Positions 9,583-19,035 of a stretch of DNA of 64,000 nt are shown piece by piece. The position numbers and the translations under genes are program-made. The DNA comes from Caedibacter sp. 38-128 (GTDB lineage Bacteria; Pseudomonadota; Alphaproteobacteria; Caedimonadales; Caedimonadaceae). Position 1 is the first letter of the stretch; the number at the start of each line of letters is the position of its first letter. Location: positions 40,080 through 104,079 of the forward strand of contig MKUU01000011.1 in the NCBI GenBank assembly GCA_001898705.1, given 5' to 3'. The notes under the pieces are model-generated. The model ran no database searches. It was not told the origin of the DNA and was given only the letters and a program-made list of their open reading frames with translations.

Positions 9583-10110
9583 TTATTTTTTTTCAAATTC
9601 TATTTTGCGAATAACATACGTCCCCGCCATAATATCATGTAAGGTCTGTTTACGTGGCGTAAAAGCCACCATAAGTCGACCAATGAAAAAAATTAATCCT
9701 GATAAGAATGAAGCAAAATATCGCCCTGTCGCACGATTAAAGCTAACAGAGCCTCCAGTTTCTGAAATTATCTTAAGACCAAGCGCCCGCATGCCAAGAG
9801 TTGCTTGATGTTTTGAAGAATATTGAAGCGAAAAATATAACCATTGGATAAACAGGGGAATAATATAAGCCACGAAAATAAATGAAAAATTCGCTATCAA
9901 TTGTAATGGCGCTGAAATCTGCTTTGCTTGGCTTGATATCTCATTATTATAGCTCGTTAAGGTAAGTAAACTTATAAAGATTGGCGTTAAAATAAGCGTT
10001 AATATTATTGCATCTAAAGCCCATCCCATGGCACGAACCCAAAAACCAGCATACACATACCTTGATTCTCGTATTTGTTTGAGTTCCCCAATTTCAAAAG
10101 ATTTATTCAT
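9583..10110 (-). CDS. RDD family inner-membrane protein
   Basis: The 175-residue protein has an RDD domain with about four hydrophobic segments: the first at residues 28-50, then around 70-92, and the last in the FLSGLIFFIGRLMVAFTP stretch. An Arg/Asp-rich start of the domain (GFWVRAMGWALDAIIL) and the conserved TLGMRALGLKI and KQTLHDIMAGTYVI motifs are present. The molecular function of most RDD proteins is unknown; some are linked to ion homeostasis. It is the last coding gene of the rplU-rpmA-obgE-rsfS run. Confidence 0.85.
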   Translation of the reverse strand: MNKSFEIGELKQIRESRYVYAGFWVRAMGWALDAIILTLILTPIFISLLTLTSYNNEISSQAKQISAPLQLIANFSFIFVAYIIPLFIQWLYFSLQYSSKHQATLGMRALGLKIISETGGSVSFNRATGRYFASFLSGLIFFIGRLMVAFTPRKQTLHDIMAGTYVIRKIEFEKK

Positions 10111-10140
10111 TTTACCTGGCTCCTTATTAATCTCGCCTAC

Positions 10141-10488
10141 TTATTCCTCTGAGTTTGGGTCCTCAGCTCCTTGTGTTGAATCTTCTTCATTATTTCCTCC
10201 CGCTGCTCCAAGACGTGTGTTTGTGCATGTTTCCCAGCGTGATGCTGATATTGCTGTTCCACTGGTACTGTCAGCATCATGACTTGTGATATATTCTGTA
10301 ATCTTGGTTACATAGGTTTGGTAAGATGCTTTAGCGCTTTTTCTCTTGTCATCTCGTTCTTTTAAAAAAGCTATTTGCGCTTTTTTTTCTTTTTGACACT
10401 TTTCATTACCTTCAGTATCAACATATCCCTTTTGTTCAGAAGAATTTTCTTCTGTCTCCATATCAGGATTGCTTTCATAATCATTCAT
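10141..10488 (-). CDS. Small acidic hypothetical protein
   Basis: I do not recognise this 115-residue protein. It begins a few bases after the rsfS stop and ends 30 bases before the RDD gene, on the same strand, which suggests coupled translation; GGGAG within the end of rsfS could serve as its ribosome binding site. It has no signal peptide or membrane segment. The composition is acidic and low in hydrophobics, with a central charged helix (KEKKAQIAFLKERDDKRKSAK) and Glu/Gly/Asn-rich ends, so it is probably largely disordered. It sits where other alphaproteobacteria often carry rlmH after rsfS, but it is not RlmH-like. Confidence 0.55.
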   Translation of the reverse strand: MNDYESNPDMETEENSSEQKGYVDTEGNEKCQKEKKAQIAFLKERDDKRKSAKASYQTYVTKITEYITSHDADSTSGTAISASRWETCTNTRLGAAGGNNEEDSTQGAEDPNSEE

Positions 10489-10494
10489 TATAGC

Positions 10495-10896
10495 TTAAGC
10501 TCCCATCTTTTCTTCTTGCTGATGAGATGGTCTCAAATCACTTGACCACATCTTCTCAAGGTTATAAAAGCCCCGCATTTCTGGTGTAAAGAGATGTACA
10601 ATGACCGAACCTACATCTAAAAGAACCCAATCACTGTTAGGTAACCCTTCCACAACAATGTGTTTATGACCCTGTTTTGAAAGTTCTCGATGCAAAATTT
10701 CAATGCTCATTCTAACATGTTTTTGAGAACGCCCACTTCCAATAATCAAACAATCAGACATCACGGATTTATTAAGAAGATCAATTGTAACAATGTTCTC
10801 AACTTTATGATCGTCTAAAAAAGCTACAATGAAAGGAATAAGATTTGTGTCAAGGACTTGAGAGCCTACAGTTATGTTCGACTTTGTTTTCATCAT
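10495..10896 (-). CDS. rsfS: Ribosomal silencing factor RsfS
   Basis: RsfS binds ribosomal protein L14 on the 50S subunit and blocks subunit joining when nutrients are scarce. The 133 residues carry the family signature: SDCLIIGSGRSQKHVRMSIE, then GLPNSDWVLLDVGSVIVHLF and the PEMRGFYNLEKMW end. It follows obgE by 68 bases. In free-living relatives proA/proB and nadD commonly lie between obgE and rsfS; they are absent here, which suits a reduced genome. Confidence 0.92.
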   Translation of the reverse strand: MMKTKSNITVGSQVLDTNLIPFIVAFLDDHKVENIVTIDLLNKSVMSDCLIIGSGRSQKHVRMSIEILHRELSKQGHKHIVVEGLPNSDWVLLDVGSVIVHLFTPEMRGFYNLEKMWSSDLRPSHQQEEKMGA

Positions 10897-10964
10897 CTTC
10901 TATTTCTGGTCCTATATTTCTATTATACTCTAATCTTTACTTAAACTAAATAAATTTATGAAAA

Positions 10965-12002
<1,038 letters not shown>

Positions 12003-12044
12003 TCATGATTTGAGCCCTCCTTATTATCTTTATTCGTGAATATG

Positions 12045-12299
12045 TTACTGAGTAACAATTGAAACGTAGGTTCGACCCTTTATACCTGAAGAAAATTTTA
12101 CTTTACCTTCAATGGTAGCAAAAAGAGTATGATCCGTTCCAATCCCAACATTTTTACCAGGATGATATTTCGTGCCTCTTTGACGAACAATAATGTTGCC
12201 TGAAATCACAGATTCACCACCATATTTTTTAACGCCTAAGCGGCGTCCTTTGGAATCGCGTCCGTTACGAGAACTACCACCAGCCTTTTTATGTGCCAT
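12045..12299 (-). CDS. rpmA: 50S ribosomal protein L27
   Basis: L27 lies near the peptidyl-transferase centre, where its N-terminal tail contacts tRNA. The 84-residue sequence begins [16 protein letters not shown] and contains [23 protein letters not shown] and GTDHTLFA, all diagnostic. It starts directly with the mature AHKKAGG tail, so it needs no Firmicute-type N-terminal cleavage. It lies 10 bases downstream of rplU and is surely cotranscribed. Confidence 0.97.
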   Translation of the reverse strand: MAHKKAGGSSRNGRDSKGRRLGVKKYGGESVISGNIIVRQRGTKYHPGKNVGIGTDHTLFATIEGKVKFSSGIKGRTYVSIVTQ

Positions 12300-12309
12300 T
12301 TAAAATCTC

Positions 12310-12825
12310 CTACTTCTTTGTCTCTTTTTTAGCGGGAGCTTTTTTAACTTTCTCCTCGCCTGCAGGCTTTGCTTTTACAGTTTCCTTTGGCTCAGCTTTA
12401 GCTTCTGCTTGCTTTTTAGCTGGCGCTACTACTTCTTCTTTAGTAACTTTTGTTGTTTTTTCAGCAGCTTTTGTAGGAGCTGTATATTTAGGCAGTGAAT
12501 TCGCACCAGAAGCAATTACTTCTTCAATACGCAATACTGTTAAATCTTGACGATGTCCGGCTTTGCGGCGATATCCTTGGCGACGACGTTTTTTAAAAAC
12601 AATTATCTTATCGCCACGTGCTTGTTCTAAAATAGTCGCACGAACTGCAGCGTCTTGCACAGCAGGTGCACCAACAGTCATCTTGCTTTCCCCACCAAGC
12701 ATTAAAATATCACTTAAATGAAGGGTTGCTCCCGCCTCACCTTCCAAACGCTCAACTTTAACGACGTCTCCACTTGAGACCTTATATTGCTTTCCACCTG
12801 TCTTAATGACTGCAAACATGTTCAA
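12310..12825 (-). CDS. rplU: 50S ribosomal protein L21 with Lys/Ala-rich tail
   Basis: The first 100 or so residues are canonical L21: [14 protein letters not shown] after an MN extension, then GDVVKVERL, and the [23 protein letters not shown] rRNA-binding strand in outline. The protein is 171 residues, against about 103 in E. coli. The extra 70 residues are a Lys/Ala/Glu-rich, probably disordered tail ([10 protein letters not shown] end). Such tails occur on some alphaproteobacterial L21 proteins. It leads the rplU-rpmA-obgE operon. Confidence 0.96.
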   Translation of the reverse strand: MNMFAVIKTGGKQYKVSSGDVVKVERLEGEAGATLHLSDILMLGGESKMTVGAPAVQDAAVRATILEQARGDKIIVFKKRRRQGYRRKAGHRQDLTVLRIEEVIASGANSLPKYTAPTKAAEKTTKVTKEEVVAPAKKQAEAKAEPKETVKAKPAGEEKVKKAPAKKETKK

Positions 12826-12924
12826 CCCATCTATTTAAATTTATAAGCTTGTGCTTCTTTAACATACTTAAGCACTAAGTAAAAACTAATTTTTAAACCT
12901 ATATTCAGGCTTACGATACCCTTC

Positions 12925-12951
12925 AGTATAATTCTTGTAGGCGGAAGTCAA
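12925..12951 (-). promoter_or_regulatory. Candidate promoter of rplU operon
   Basis: On the minus strand, TTGACT (12946-12951) is followed by a 15-base spacer and TATACT (12925-12930), about 100 bases upstream of the rplU start. Both hexamers are near the sigma-70 consensus, though the spacer is a little short. Confidence 0.5.
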
Positions 12952-13053
12952 GAGCTTTCAATGAATCTTACAAAAAAATGAAGGAAAGAGTTCTTGATAT
13001 GAAATTATAAATAATCAATAGTAGCACGATTAAACTTAAGAGAGGCGCAGAAA

Positions 13054-13518
13054 ATGAGCAACATAAATAACATTCATGTTCTAAGCCGAGCCGTTATTAT
13101 TGATCAAAATCATATCCTACTATGTAAAACAACTGATCTTCCTATCAATTTTTACTTTCTTCCAGGAGGACATATTGAACATGAAGAATCAGCTGAAGCA
13201 GCACTCTTGCGCGAATTAAATGAAGAAGCTGGAGCTAAAGCTTATATTAAAAGATTTTTAGGATGCCTTGAATATAGCTTTACGCCAGGCCATAATAGCA
13301 AGTGCCATAATCACGAGTATAACTTCGTTTTTGAAGCAGAAGCTGAAACCTTAACAATCGATAACAAACTTCCTCAGCTTGAAAAACATATTGAATTAAC
13401 CTGGATGCCGCTTTCTCAAATAGCTGAGATTGATTTGAGGGCTGAACCTTTTAAAACGCTTGTTCCACTATGGTTAAAAAGCCCCTCTCCTACTGTATTA
13501 CATAGCGTGATGGTATAA
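13054..13518 (+). CDS. Nudix hydrolase
   Basis: A 154-residue Nudix protein with the box GGHIEHEESAEAALLRELNE plus EAG at about residues 38-60. It belongs to the branch resembling MutT/dihydroneopterin-triphosphate pyrophosphatases, but the substrate cannot be read from the sequence. It is preceded by GAGAGG at good spacing, stands alone on the plus strand opposite the rplU operon, and converges on the DUF1284 gene with only four bases between stops. Confidence 0.85.
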   Translation: MSNINNIHVLSRAVIIDQNHILLCKTTDLPINFYFLPGGHIEHEESAEAALLRELNEEAGAKAYIKRFLGCLEYSFTPGHNSKCHNHEYNFVFEAEAETLTIDNKLPQLEKHIELTWMPLSQIAEIDLRAEPFKTLVPLWLKSPSPTVLHSVMV

Positions 13519-13522
13519 ATAT

Positions 13523-13936
13523 TCAGCGTGATGAAGACTGAACTTTTAGATTTCTTAAAGCTTTTTCACAAACGCCCATACTTTTCCAAGAACATCCTTT
13601 ACAAGCGTGATAGAAATTCTTGAAGGTCATTTTTCTTACGATACGTCCTTTTGCTTGTTTCCAAGTAAGAACTTCTCCGTCCTTTAAATCTAAAATATTG
13701 GCATGAGCTTGATCCAATGGATCGATCACTTTTTGACTAGTACACAAATCACGTGCAAGCTTATTAGGACAGGCCGCACAAATAGAATCTGTCCCAAAGT
13801 TAACTTTTACAGGCGTGTTTTCATCTCTCGTAAGCCTATCCACAATCTCGGCGTAATTTTTGATGAAGCTCGGTGAATAGCCTTCGCCAACAAACCCTAA
13901 GGTGCACATAAAATGATGAGGTCGGAAATTTAGCAT
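13523..13936 (-). CDS. DUF1284 domain protein, Cys-rich
   Basis: The 137-residue protein begins LNFRPHHFMCTLGFVGEGYSP in outline, the DUF1284 signature. Two Cys clusters (CAACPNKLARDLC and CKGCSWKSMGVC) look able to bind a metal or Fe-S cluster, but this is inferred from spacing. The function of the family is unknown. The stop of bioY lies 12 bases upstream, so the two are probably cotranscribed. Confidence 0.8.
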   Translation of the reverse strand: MLNFRPHHFMCTLGFVGEGYSPSFIKNYAEIVDRLTRDENTPVKVNFGTDSICAACPNKLARDLCTSQKVIDPLDQAHANILDLKDGEVLTWKQAKGRIVRKMTFKNFYHACKGCSWKSMGVCEKALRNLKVQSSSR

Positions 13937-13948
13937 TAGGCTATTTCC

Positions 13949-14500
13949 TTACCTTTGCAAAGCGCCTCTTAGAACTTTAATAATGCTTGCTAAAATTACT
14001 GTTTTAACAACACCTGGTAAAATAAAGGGAAGTACTCCTGCCTTAATAGCGGGTTCAAATCCTATAAAGTTTGCAAGCCATGAGACCCCAAGAATATAAA
14101 TGATTGTTTGACCAACAGCACAACTGACAAAGATAGTTCCCCAGGTCTTTTGTGTAAACTTTGAAAATAACCACGCTGTTAAGGGTGCAGCCACCAAAAA
14201 GCCTGCAAAAAAACCACCTGTCGGACCAAAAAAACTAGCATATCCTCCTGAAAACTGAGAAAAAACTGGCGCTCCAACAGCTCCTAACAGAAGATAAGAA
14301 CATACCACTTCAAATGCTTGCCGTGGCTTATAGGTTAAACCAATCAACATAACAGCTAAGGTCTGCAATGTAATGGGAACAGGCTTTAATGGGATTTGAA
14401 TTTGAGAGCAGGCAAAAAGGAGCATAACACCTAAGGCAATTTGTATACTATTTGACTGCATACCAGCCTTTAAAAGATCTATTTTTTGCGTTGTTTGCAT
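13949..14500 (-). CDS. bioY: Biotin transporter BioY
   Basis: BioY is the membrane S-component that binds and imports biotin, alone or with an energy-coupling factor module. The protein has about six hydrophobic helices and the signatures QIPLKPVPITLQTLAVMLIG and GAVGAPVFSQFSGG, followed by GPTGGFFAGFL. I chose ATG 14500 over ATG 14512 because GGAGGG lies between them at the right distance. No BioM/BioN genes are next to it. Import suggests that the cell depends on host biotin. Confidence 0.92.
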   Translation of the reverse strand: MQTTQKIDLLKAGMQSNSIQIALGVMLLFACSQIQIPLKPVPITLQTLAVMLIGLTYKPRQAFEVVCSYLLLGAVGAPVFSQFSGGYASFFGPTGGFFAGFLVAAPLTAWLFSKFTQKTWGTIFVSCAVGQTIIYILGVSWLANFIGFEPAIKAGVLPFILPGVVKTVILASIIKVLRGALQR

Positions 14501-14592
14501 GTGACCCTCCATACTTAATGTAATTTCGGTATAACAAATTTTTTATACAAGATCCATAATTTTAATCTAATGTAACCTGATGAAGTACAAGT

Positions 14593-16059
14593 TTATTCCC
14601 TTAAAATAATGCCAGCAACTTCTATACCTGAACGCACTGCACTGTTAAGGTAACCTGATACATTTTGTGTATGTTCGCCTATGAAATAAAGTCCTTTAGA
14701 AGTGGGTTCAGCAAATTTTCTCATAGAAGGGTAAAGTTTACTTTCTTCATAGAATTCAGAAGAAACCAACTTATAGTCATGGATGCTATAGCTCCCTTTT
14801 GCAAAAGGATCTAATGGCCAAGAATAAACGATAGGATTACTAATCACTTTCACATTAAGCGACTGAACCTCTTTTAAAAAGCTCTGCTGACTTTGAGGCT
14901 GAAGCGTTGTAGATGTTAAGAACGCATCCTTTGCCTTTATCCCCCCTACCATACAAGTAATATTTTGGGGCTGCCGATAACCTGGAGACCAACAAGTAAA
15001 TCCTGCTTCGCAATGTCCACCATAGTAAGTCTGTACTGTAAATGGGCTTTTAGCAATTTGATAGATTACCTTTGAATTCATTCCATAAGGAAGTTTTTCT
15101 ATAGCTTGCTTAGTCAATGAGGAGAGTTTTAAACTATCATCTAGTTGAACTTGGCCTTGGCGCATGGCTGAGAAAGGAATGGTCAAAATAACGTTACGGG
15201 CCTGTAAAGAAAAGTTTTGGGAAAATCCTGGGTTAGCTATTTCCAAATGAAAACCTGTATTATTTCTTGATAGCCTTTTAAGGATTTGTCCTTTTGTAAT
15301 ATTAGTAGGCCCAATTTTAGCTTCAAGAGCTTTAATTAAATTGATGTTACCTCCTTTAACAATATATTCTCTACACTGCTCAAGATCTTCACTGTTTTCT
15401 TTTAACATCTCTAAATAAGGGATATATTTATCCAATATATTCTTAACAGCAAAAATTCCTGGCATCCCCATATCATTAAGATCTCTACCAAATTCATCCC
15501 TAATAACAAGGGAAATAACCTCACAAATAGATGGATCATTAACGTATTCTTTGAGGACTTCTTTTAATGTTAGCATCGTACTAAAAGGTAAGGACATTTC
15601 ATTTTGTTTGATCTTTTGCTGTAATGTCTTAAATGCCTGTAAAAGAGTGTGTAGAGAAATTTCATCCTGAATACCTGTTTTCATAAAAGAAATTTTTTGA
15701 AAGAGAGGCTTAGCACTCAATTCAACACTAAGTTCTGCTGCTAATGCTCGAATATCATTATGATCTTCATCAATGATCTCCCCACCCAGTTCTGCATAGG
15801 TACCATCTGGAAAATAAAAAGTTTTAGCTCTTCCGCCTAAGCACTCGCGAGCTTCTATAATATGGACTTGCTTACCTGCTTTAGTTAACTGATAACCTGC
15901 AGTTAATCCTGCTAAACCTCTCCCAATAATAATGGTCTCATATGCTTGGTGGGGTGTGGCTGCCTTCTTGTCTTCTTCTAGCATACTTGAGGATGAAGCC
16001 GTTGCAAAAGCAGAAGAAAAATTAATCAAAATGAGAAAAGATAGTAAACGAGTGTACAT
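14593..16059 (-). CDS. Secreted flavin-containing amine oxidase family protein
   Basis: A 488-residue FAD protein. Residues 1-20 (MYTRLLSFLILINFSSAFA) are a Sec-type signal peptide. The dinucleotide-binding motif GRGLAGLTAGYQL follows at about 48-60, then the acidic IIEARECLGGRA end of the second strand. The C-terminal FAD-binding GLYFIGEHTQNVSGYLN and SGIEVAGIIL are present, so the core appears intact. The family oxidises amines, polyamines or L-amino acids to aldehydes or keto acids with release of peroxide and ammonia; the substrate is unknown here. Export of an FAD enzyme by the Sec route is unusual. Confidence 0.8.
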   Translation of the reverse strand: MYTRLLSFLILINFSSAFATASSSSMLEEDKKAATPHQAYETIIIGRGLAGLTAGYQLTKAGKQVHIIEARECLGGRAKTFYFPDGTYAELGGEIIDEDHNDIRALAAELSVELSAKPLFQKISFMKTGIQDEISLHTLLQAFKTLQQKIKQNEMSLPFSTMLTLKEVLKEYVNDPSICEVISLVIRDEFGRDLNDMGMPGIFAVKNILDKYIPYLEMLKENSEDLEQCREYIVKGGNINLIKALEAKIGPTNITKGQILKRLSRNNTGFHLEIANPGFSQNFSLQARNVILTIPFSAMRQGQVQLDDSLKLSSLTKQAIEKLPYGMNSKVIYQIAKSPFTVQTYYGGHCEAGFTCWSPGYRQPQNITCMVGGIKAKDAFLTSTTLQPQSQQSFLKEVQSLNVKVISNPIVYSWPLDPFAKGSYSIHDYKLVSSEFYEESKLYPSMRKFAEPTSKGLYFIGEHTQNVSGYLNSAVRSGIEVAGIILRE

Positions 16060-16162
16060 TAGATTTTTTCTTTAGGTATTTTAGTCTTTATGGTTTACAT
16101 AAAAATTACATATATGTCAAAAAATATAAAAGTGATGGATAATTACGTACAAAGTAATTTTT

Positions 16163-16191
16163 TAAAAAGAGTGGATAAAATACCCACTCTT
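16163..16191 (-). terminator. Intrinsic terminator of sspB
   Basis: On the minus strand AAGAGTGG pairs with CCACTCTT around a nine-base loop, followed by TTTTTAAAAAATT. It lies 26 bases past the sspB stop and closes that transcript before the amine oxidase gene. Confidence 0.75.
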
Positions 16192-16216
16192 CTAGACCAG
16201 AATGAACGAGTTAATA

Positions 16217-16717
16217 TTATTTTTTATTTCTAAAAGTATCTAATGCAACAACTTTTGTAACGCTATCCTCTGTATTCTTCGCGTCACTGGCTTTTTCTTT
16301 TTTGTTTTTCTTTTCGGTAAGAGCAGGAGGGCTTGGCTCAAACTGCAATCCAAATTTCACAGAAGGATCTAAGAAACTAATCAATGCCGCATAGTTTACC
16401 TCAATACGTTCTTGGACTTCATTAAAACTGAGCAACACTGAAAATCCTTTATCATCCACTTTAAGATCCCAAAATTGATGCTGTAGAACAATGGTAATCT
16501 CTTCTGGATGCTGCTTACGAAGATACTCCGGCACCTTCACATCTGGGCGGCTGGATTCAAAGGTAATATAAAAATGGTGTCTTCCTGAAAGACCTTCTTT
16601 ACTGGCTTGCTGCAACGCATTACGAACAACACCTCTTAATGCAGCTTGCACCATTTCATCATAATCAAAAGCTTTATTGCGGCTCACGTCTTTTTCCTTA
16701 TTCTCTATATCTGTCAT
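16217..16717 (-). CDS. sspB: ClpXP adaptor protein SspB (alpha type)
   Basis: SspB tethers SsrA-tagged proteins to ClpXP for degradation. The 166-residue sequence matches the alphaproteobacterial SspB family: FDYDEMVQAALRGVVRNAL, HHFYITFESSRPDVKVP, LRKQHPEEITIVLQHQFWDL and FSVLLSFNEVQERIEVNYAALISFLDP in segments. A linker leads to the C-terminal VVALDTFRNKK tail, the type of basic/hydrophobic end that docks on ClpX. The gene lies immediately downstream of ssrA on the same strand, placing the tag and its adaptor together. Confidence 0.9.
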   Translation of the reverse strand: MTDIENKEKDVSRNKAFDYDEMVQAALRGVVRNALQQASKEGLSGRHHFYITFESSRPDVKVPEYLRKQHPEEITIVLQHQFWDLKVDDKGFSVLLSFNEVQERIEVNYAALISFLDPSVKFGLQFEPSPPALTEKKNKKEKASDAKNTEDSVTKVVALDTFRNKK

Positions 16718-16853
16718 GCTATATCACCATCTTATCTTGAAACCATTTCAAAAAAATTAATGCCGCTCAAAAAAGCGTAATTATTTTTAAAATGACGTAA
16801 GCGAATTTTATATTCAAGAACTTAAAAAAATAAAATCGGTCGATAATTAAAGT

Positions 16854-17170
16854 GAGGGGCTTCTGTTGCCCGGTGCCCCTCGAACCGCTAATGATAACTA
16901 AGCAGCAGCAGAAGCTGTTGCAGCGCCTGCACCATTCATATTGAGTGCTGTAGGCATGTTACCATTTAGAGGCATTCTATTTTTGCCATTTACTATTTTT
17001 AGTCCATTTACGACGGTACCATGTCGAGCGAAAGCCTCTACCTTTGAGCGTACGTCGATCCTATTTCGCCCCCATGAAAGCTGTGTGCTTCAAGCCTCTC
17101 ACAGGTTTGGTGGAGGCGCCGGGTACCGCCCCCGGGTCCGTCCCACCTATTCCGTAGCGCGTTTATCGCC
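16854..17170 (-). ncRNA. ssrA: Two-piece (circularly permuted) tmRNA
   Basis: tmRNA rescues stalled ribosomes and adds a degradation tag. Minus-strand order is permuted: the acceptor piece comes first, ending in CGCCTCC plus ACCA at 17108. Its T arm has stem CCGGG/CCCGG and a 7-base loop (GGCGGTA). A 34-base intervening segment follows (17074-17107), then the coding piece begins GGGGGCGAAATAGGATCGAC at 17073. GGGGGCG pairs with CGCCTCC to make the acceptor stem. The tag frame ends in GCT GCT GCT TAG (stop at 16898-16900), so the tag ends ATASAAA. A GAGGGGC/GCCCCTC hairpin (16854-16881) marks the 3' end. The resume codon is uncertain: by analogy with AATAGT the tag would start near 16985 and be about 29-30 residues, unusually long. 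Confidence 0.92.
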
Positions 17171-17173
17171 ATA

Positions 17174-17201
17174 GTTAGGAAATCCTAACATCTATAGTAT
17201 A
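17174..17201 (-). promoter_or_regulatory. Candidate ssrA promoter -10 and adjacent inverted repeat
   Basis: On the minus strand TATACT (17196-17201) lies just upstream of the acceptor piece, with a T-rich but poorly matching -35 region. The inverted repeat GTTAGGA-AA-TCCTAAC (17174-17189) lies about where transcription should start. It could be an operator or the 5' leader of the precursor. Confidence 0.4.
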
Positions 17202-17289
17202 CAAAAATTTTCTTAAAAAAGGAAGAGAAACTCTAGAAGATTTATATTTTCTCTGTTAGTCTTTGCCCACCATGAAAAGGAGGCTGCCA

Positions 17290-18552
17290 ATGACAGAATT
17301 TAAATTTCTTCCCCTTCAAGATAATGATGTTTTTAATGCCATTGAGCACGAACTCCATCGCCAGCAAAACCAACTTGAAATGATTGCTTCAGAAAACTTT
17401 GTCTCCCCTGCCGTTCTAGAAGCTCAAGGGTGTATTATGACAAATAAATATGCTGAAGGTTACCCTGGGCGTCGTTACTATGGGGGATGTACCTATGTCG
17501 ATCAGGTTGAGACGCTTGCCATTGAACGCGCCAAACAACTTTTTAATTGTACATATGTTAATGTACAACCCCATTCTGGCTCTCAAGCAAATCAAGCCGT
17601 ATTTTTGGCCCTCTTGCAACCAGGCGATACTTTTCTTGGCATGGATCTTAACTGTGGCGGGCATTTGACGCACGGCTCACCCGTCAATCTGTCAGGAAAA
17701 TGGTTTAATGCTGTTAGTTACCCTGTTCATAAAGAAACTCATCTTTTGGATTACGAAATTATCGAAGAGCTCGCCCTTAAGCATAAACCTAAGCTCATTA
17801 TTGCAGGAGGTTCAGCTTACCCTCGTACCATTGATTTTGCACGCTTTAGAAAGATTGCTGATCAGATTGGGGCTTACTTAATGGTTGATATGGCTCATTT
17901 TGCAGGGTTAGTTGCGGGCGGTGTCTTCCCTTCTCCTCTTCCCCACGCTCATGTTGTCACGACTACAACACATAAAACTTTACGCGGCCCACGAGGGGGA
18001 ATGATTCTTTCAAATGACCTGGCGATTGGAAAGAAACTTAATTCAGCCATCTTTCCTGGTGCTCAAGGCGGCCCCCTGATGCATATTATTGCGGCAAAAG
18101 CAGTTGCGTTTAAAGAAGCCCTCTCACCTGCTTTCAAACAATATGCCGAGCAAGTTGTTAAAAACGCTAAAACTCTCGTAAAAGCTCTTAACGACCAAGG
18201 CTTCAATATCACGACACAAGGAACAGATTGCCATCTTTTACTTGTTGATTTGCAGCAACAAAAATTAACTGGTCAAGAAGCGTGTGATGCTCTTGAGCAT
18301 GCAGGAATTACCTGCAACAAAAATGGCATTCCTTTTGATCCTTTGCCGCCTTTAAAAACTTCAGGCATTCGTTTGGGCTCACCTGCCCTTACCACCCGTG
18401 GCATGAAAGAAGCAGAATTCGAAACAATAGGCTTTATGATTGCAGAACTTCTAAAAAGTCTTCAACAGGGAGACATTGAGACCACGCAACCAAAAATTCG
18501 CCAAAAAGTTGCTAAGCTTTGTCAATCTTTCCCACTTTATAAGGACTTTTAA
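17290..18552 (+). CDS. glyA: Serine hydroxymethyltransferase
   Basis: GlyA converts serine and tetrahydrofolate to glycine and 5,10-methylene-tetrahydrofolate, the main one-carbon source. The PLP lysine lies in [14 protein letters not shown], and the N-terminal [20 protein letters not shown] and [16 protein letters not shown] are diagnostic. I prefer ATG 17290 to an upstream TTG because AGGAGG (17278-17283) lies six bases before it; this gives 420 residues, the usual length. The stop overlaps the nrdR start (TAATG), so the two genes are translationally coupled. Confidence 0.96.
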   Translation: MTEFKFLPLQDNDVFNAIEHELHRQQNQLEMIASENFVSPAVLEAQGCIMTNKYAEGYPGRRYYGGCTYVDQVETLAIERAKQLFNCTYVNVQPHSGSQANQAVFLALLQPGDTFLGMDLNCGGHLTHGSPVNLSGKWFNAVSYPVHKETHLLDYEIIEELALKHKPKLIIAGGSAYPRTIDFARFRKIADQIGAYLMVDMAHFAGLVAGGVFPSPLPHAHVVTTTTHKTLRGPRGGMILSNDLAIGKKLNSAIFPGAQGGPLMHIIAAKAVAFKEALSPAFKQYAEQVVKNAKTLVKALNDQGFNITTQGTDCHLLLVDLQQQKLTGQEACDALEHAGITCNKNGIPFDPLPPLKTSGIRLGSPALTTRGMKEAEFETIGFMIAELLKSLQQGDIETTQPKIRQKVAKLCQSFPLYKDF

Positions 18553-19022
18553 TGCGCTGTCCCTTTTGTGGTCATCCTGATACTGCCGTTAAAGACTCAC
18601 GGGCCATCGAAGAAAACGTGGGCATTCGCCGCCGCAGACATTGTACGGATTGTGGTGCCCGCTTCACCACTGTTGAGCGCGTCCAACTTCTCCCTTTAAA
18701 AATTATCAAAAAAAACGCGGAACTTGAACCCTTTGACCGTGAAAAGCTTTCACATTCGATGGAATTAGCGCTTCACAAACGTCCCATTGATGCTGAAAGA
18801 AGAGAACGCGTCATTAGCAGTATTGTCAGACAGCTTGAATCTTGTGGTGAGACTGAAATTCCCTCAACAAAAATCGGTGAAATGGTAATGCAATCTCTTT
18901 ACGAACTTGATAAGGTTGCCTATGTCCGTTTTGCTTCAGTTTACCAGGATTTTGATGTTCCTGGTGATTTCAAAAATTTCATTAGCAATCTAGATTTAGC
19001 AGAAGAACAAGATCCAACCTAA
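18552..19022 (+). CDS. nrdR: Transcriptional repressor NrdR
   Basis: NrdR represses ribonucleotide reductase genes by binding NrdR boxes in response to ATP/dATP. The Zn ribbon uses Cys3, Cys6, Cys31 and Cys34 ([10 protein letters not shown] and CTDCGARF). The ATP-cone domain follows from about residue 49 (LKIIKKNAELEPFDREKL). The 156-residue length is typical. It shares its start with the glyA stop, the conserved alphaproteobacterial arrangement; the rib genes that often follow are not here. Confidence 0.95.
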   Translation: MRCPFCGHPDTAVKDSRAIEENVGIRRRRHCTDCGARFTTVERVQLLPLKIIKKNAELEPFDREKLSHSMELALHKRPIDAERRERVISSIVRQLESCGETEIPSTKIGEMVMQSLYELDKVAYVRFASVYQDFDVPGDFKNFISNLDLAEEQDPT

Positions 19023-19035
19023 AGCAGGTCTTTAA

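Noticed and set aside
10028..10282. Plus-strand ORF of 84 codons
   Set aside because: Antisense shadow of the RDD and acidic-protein genes, with no ribosome binding site.
14040..14075. GGTTCAAATCC resembling a tRNA T arm
   Set aside because: It is inside bioY with no acceptor or anticodon stems around it. I found no convincing tRNA gene in the window.
16888..16902. Plus-strand GCT AAT GAT AAC TAA reads as ANDN-stop, like the start of a normal alphaproteobacterial tag
   Set aside because: All tmRNA landmarks (acceptor stem, CCA, 5' GGGGGCG, tag stop) are on the minus strand, so this match is a coincidence in antisense.
16941..17174. Plus-strand ORF of 77 codons
   Set aside because: It lies antisense to tmRNA and has no coding character.
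17263..17289. Upstream TTG start for glyA
   Set aside because: The AGGAGG site lies between it and ATG 17290, which gives the standard protein.
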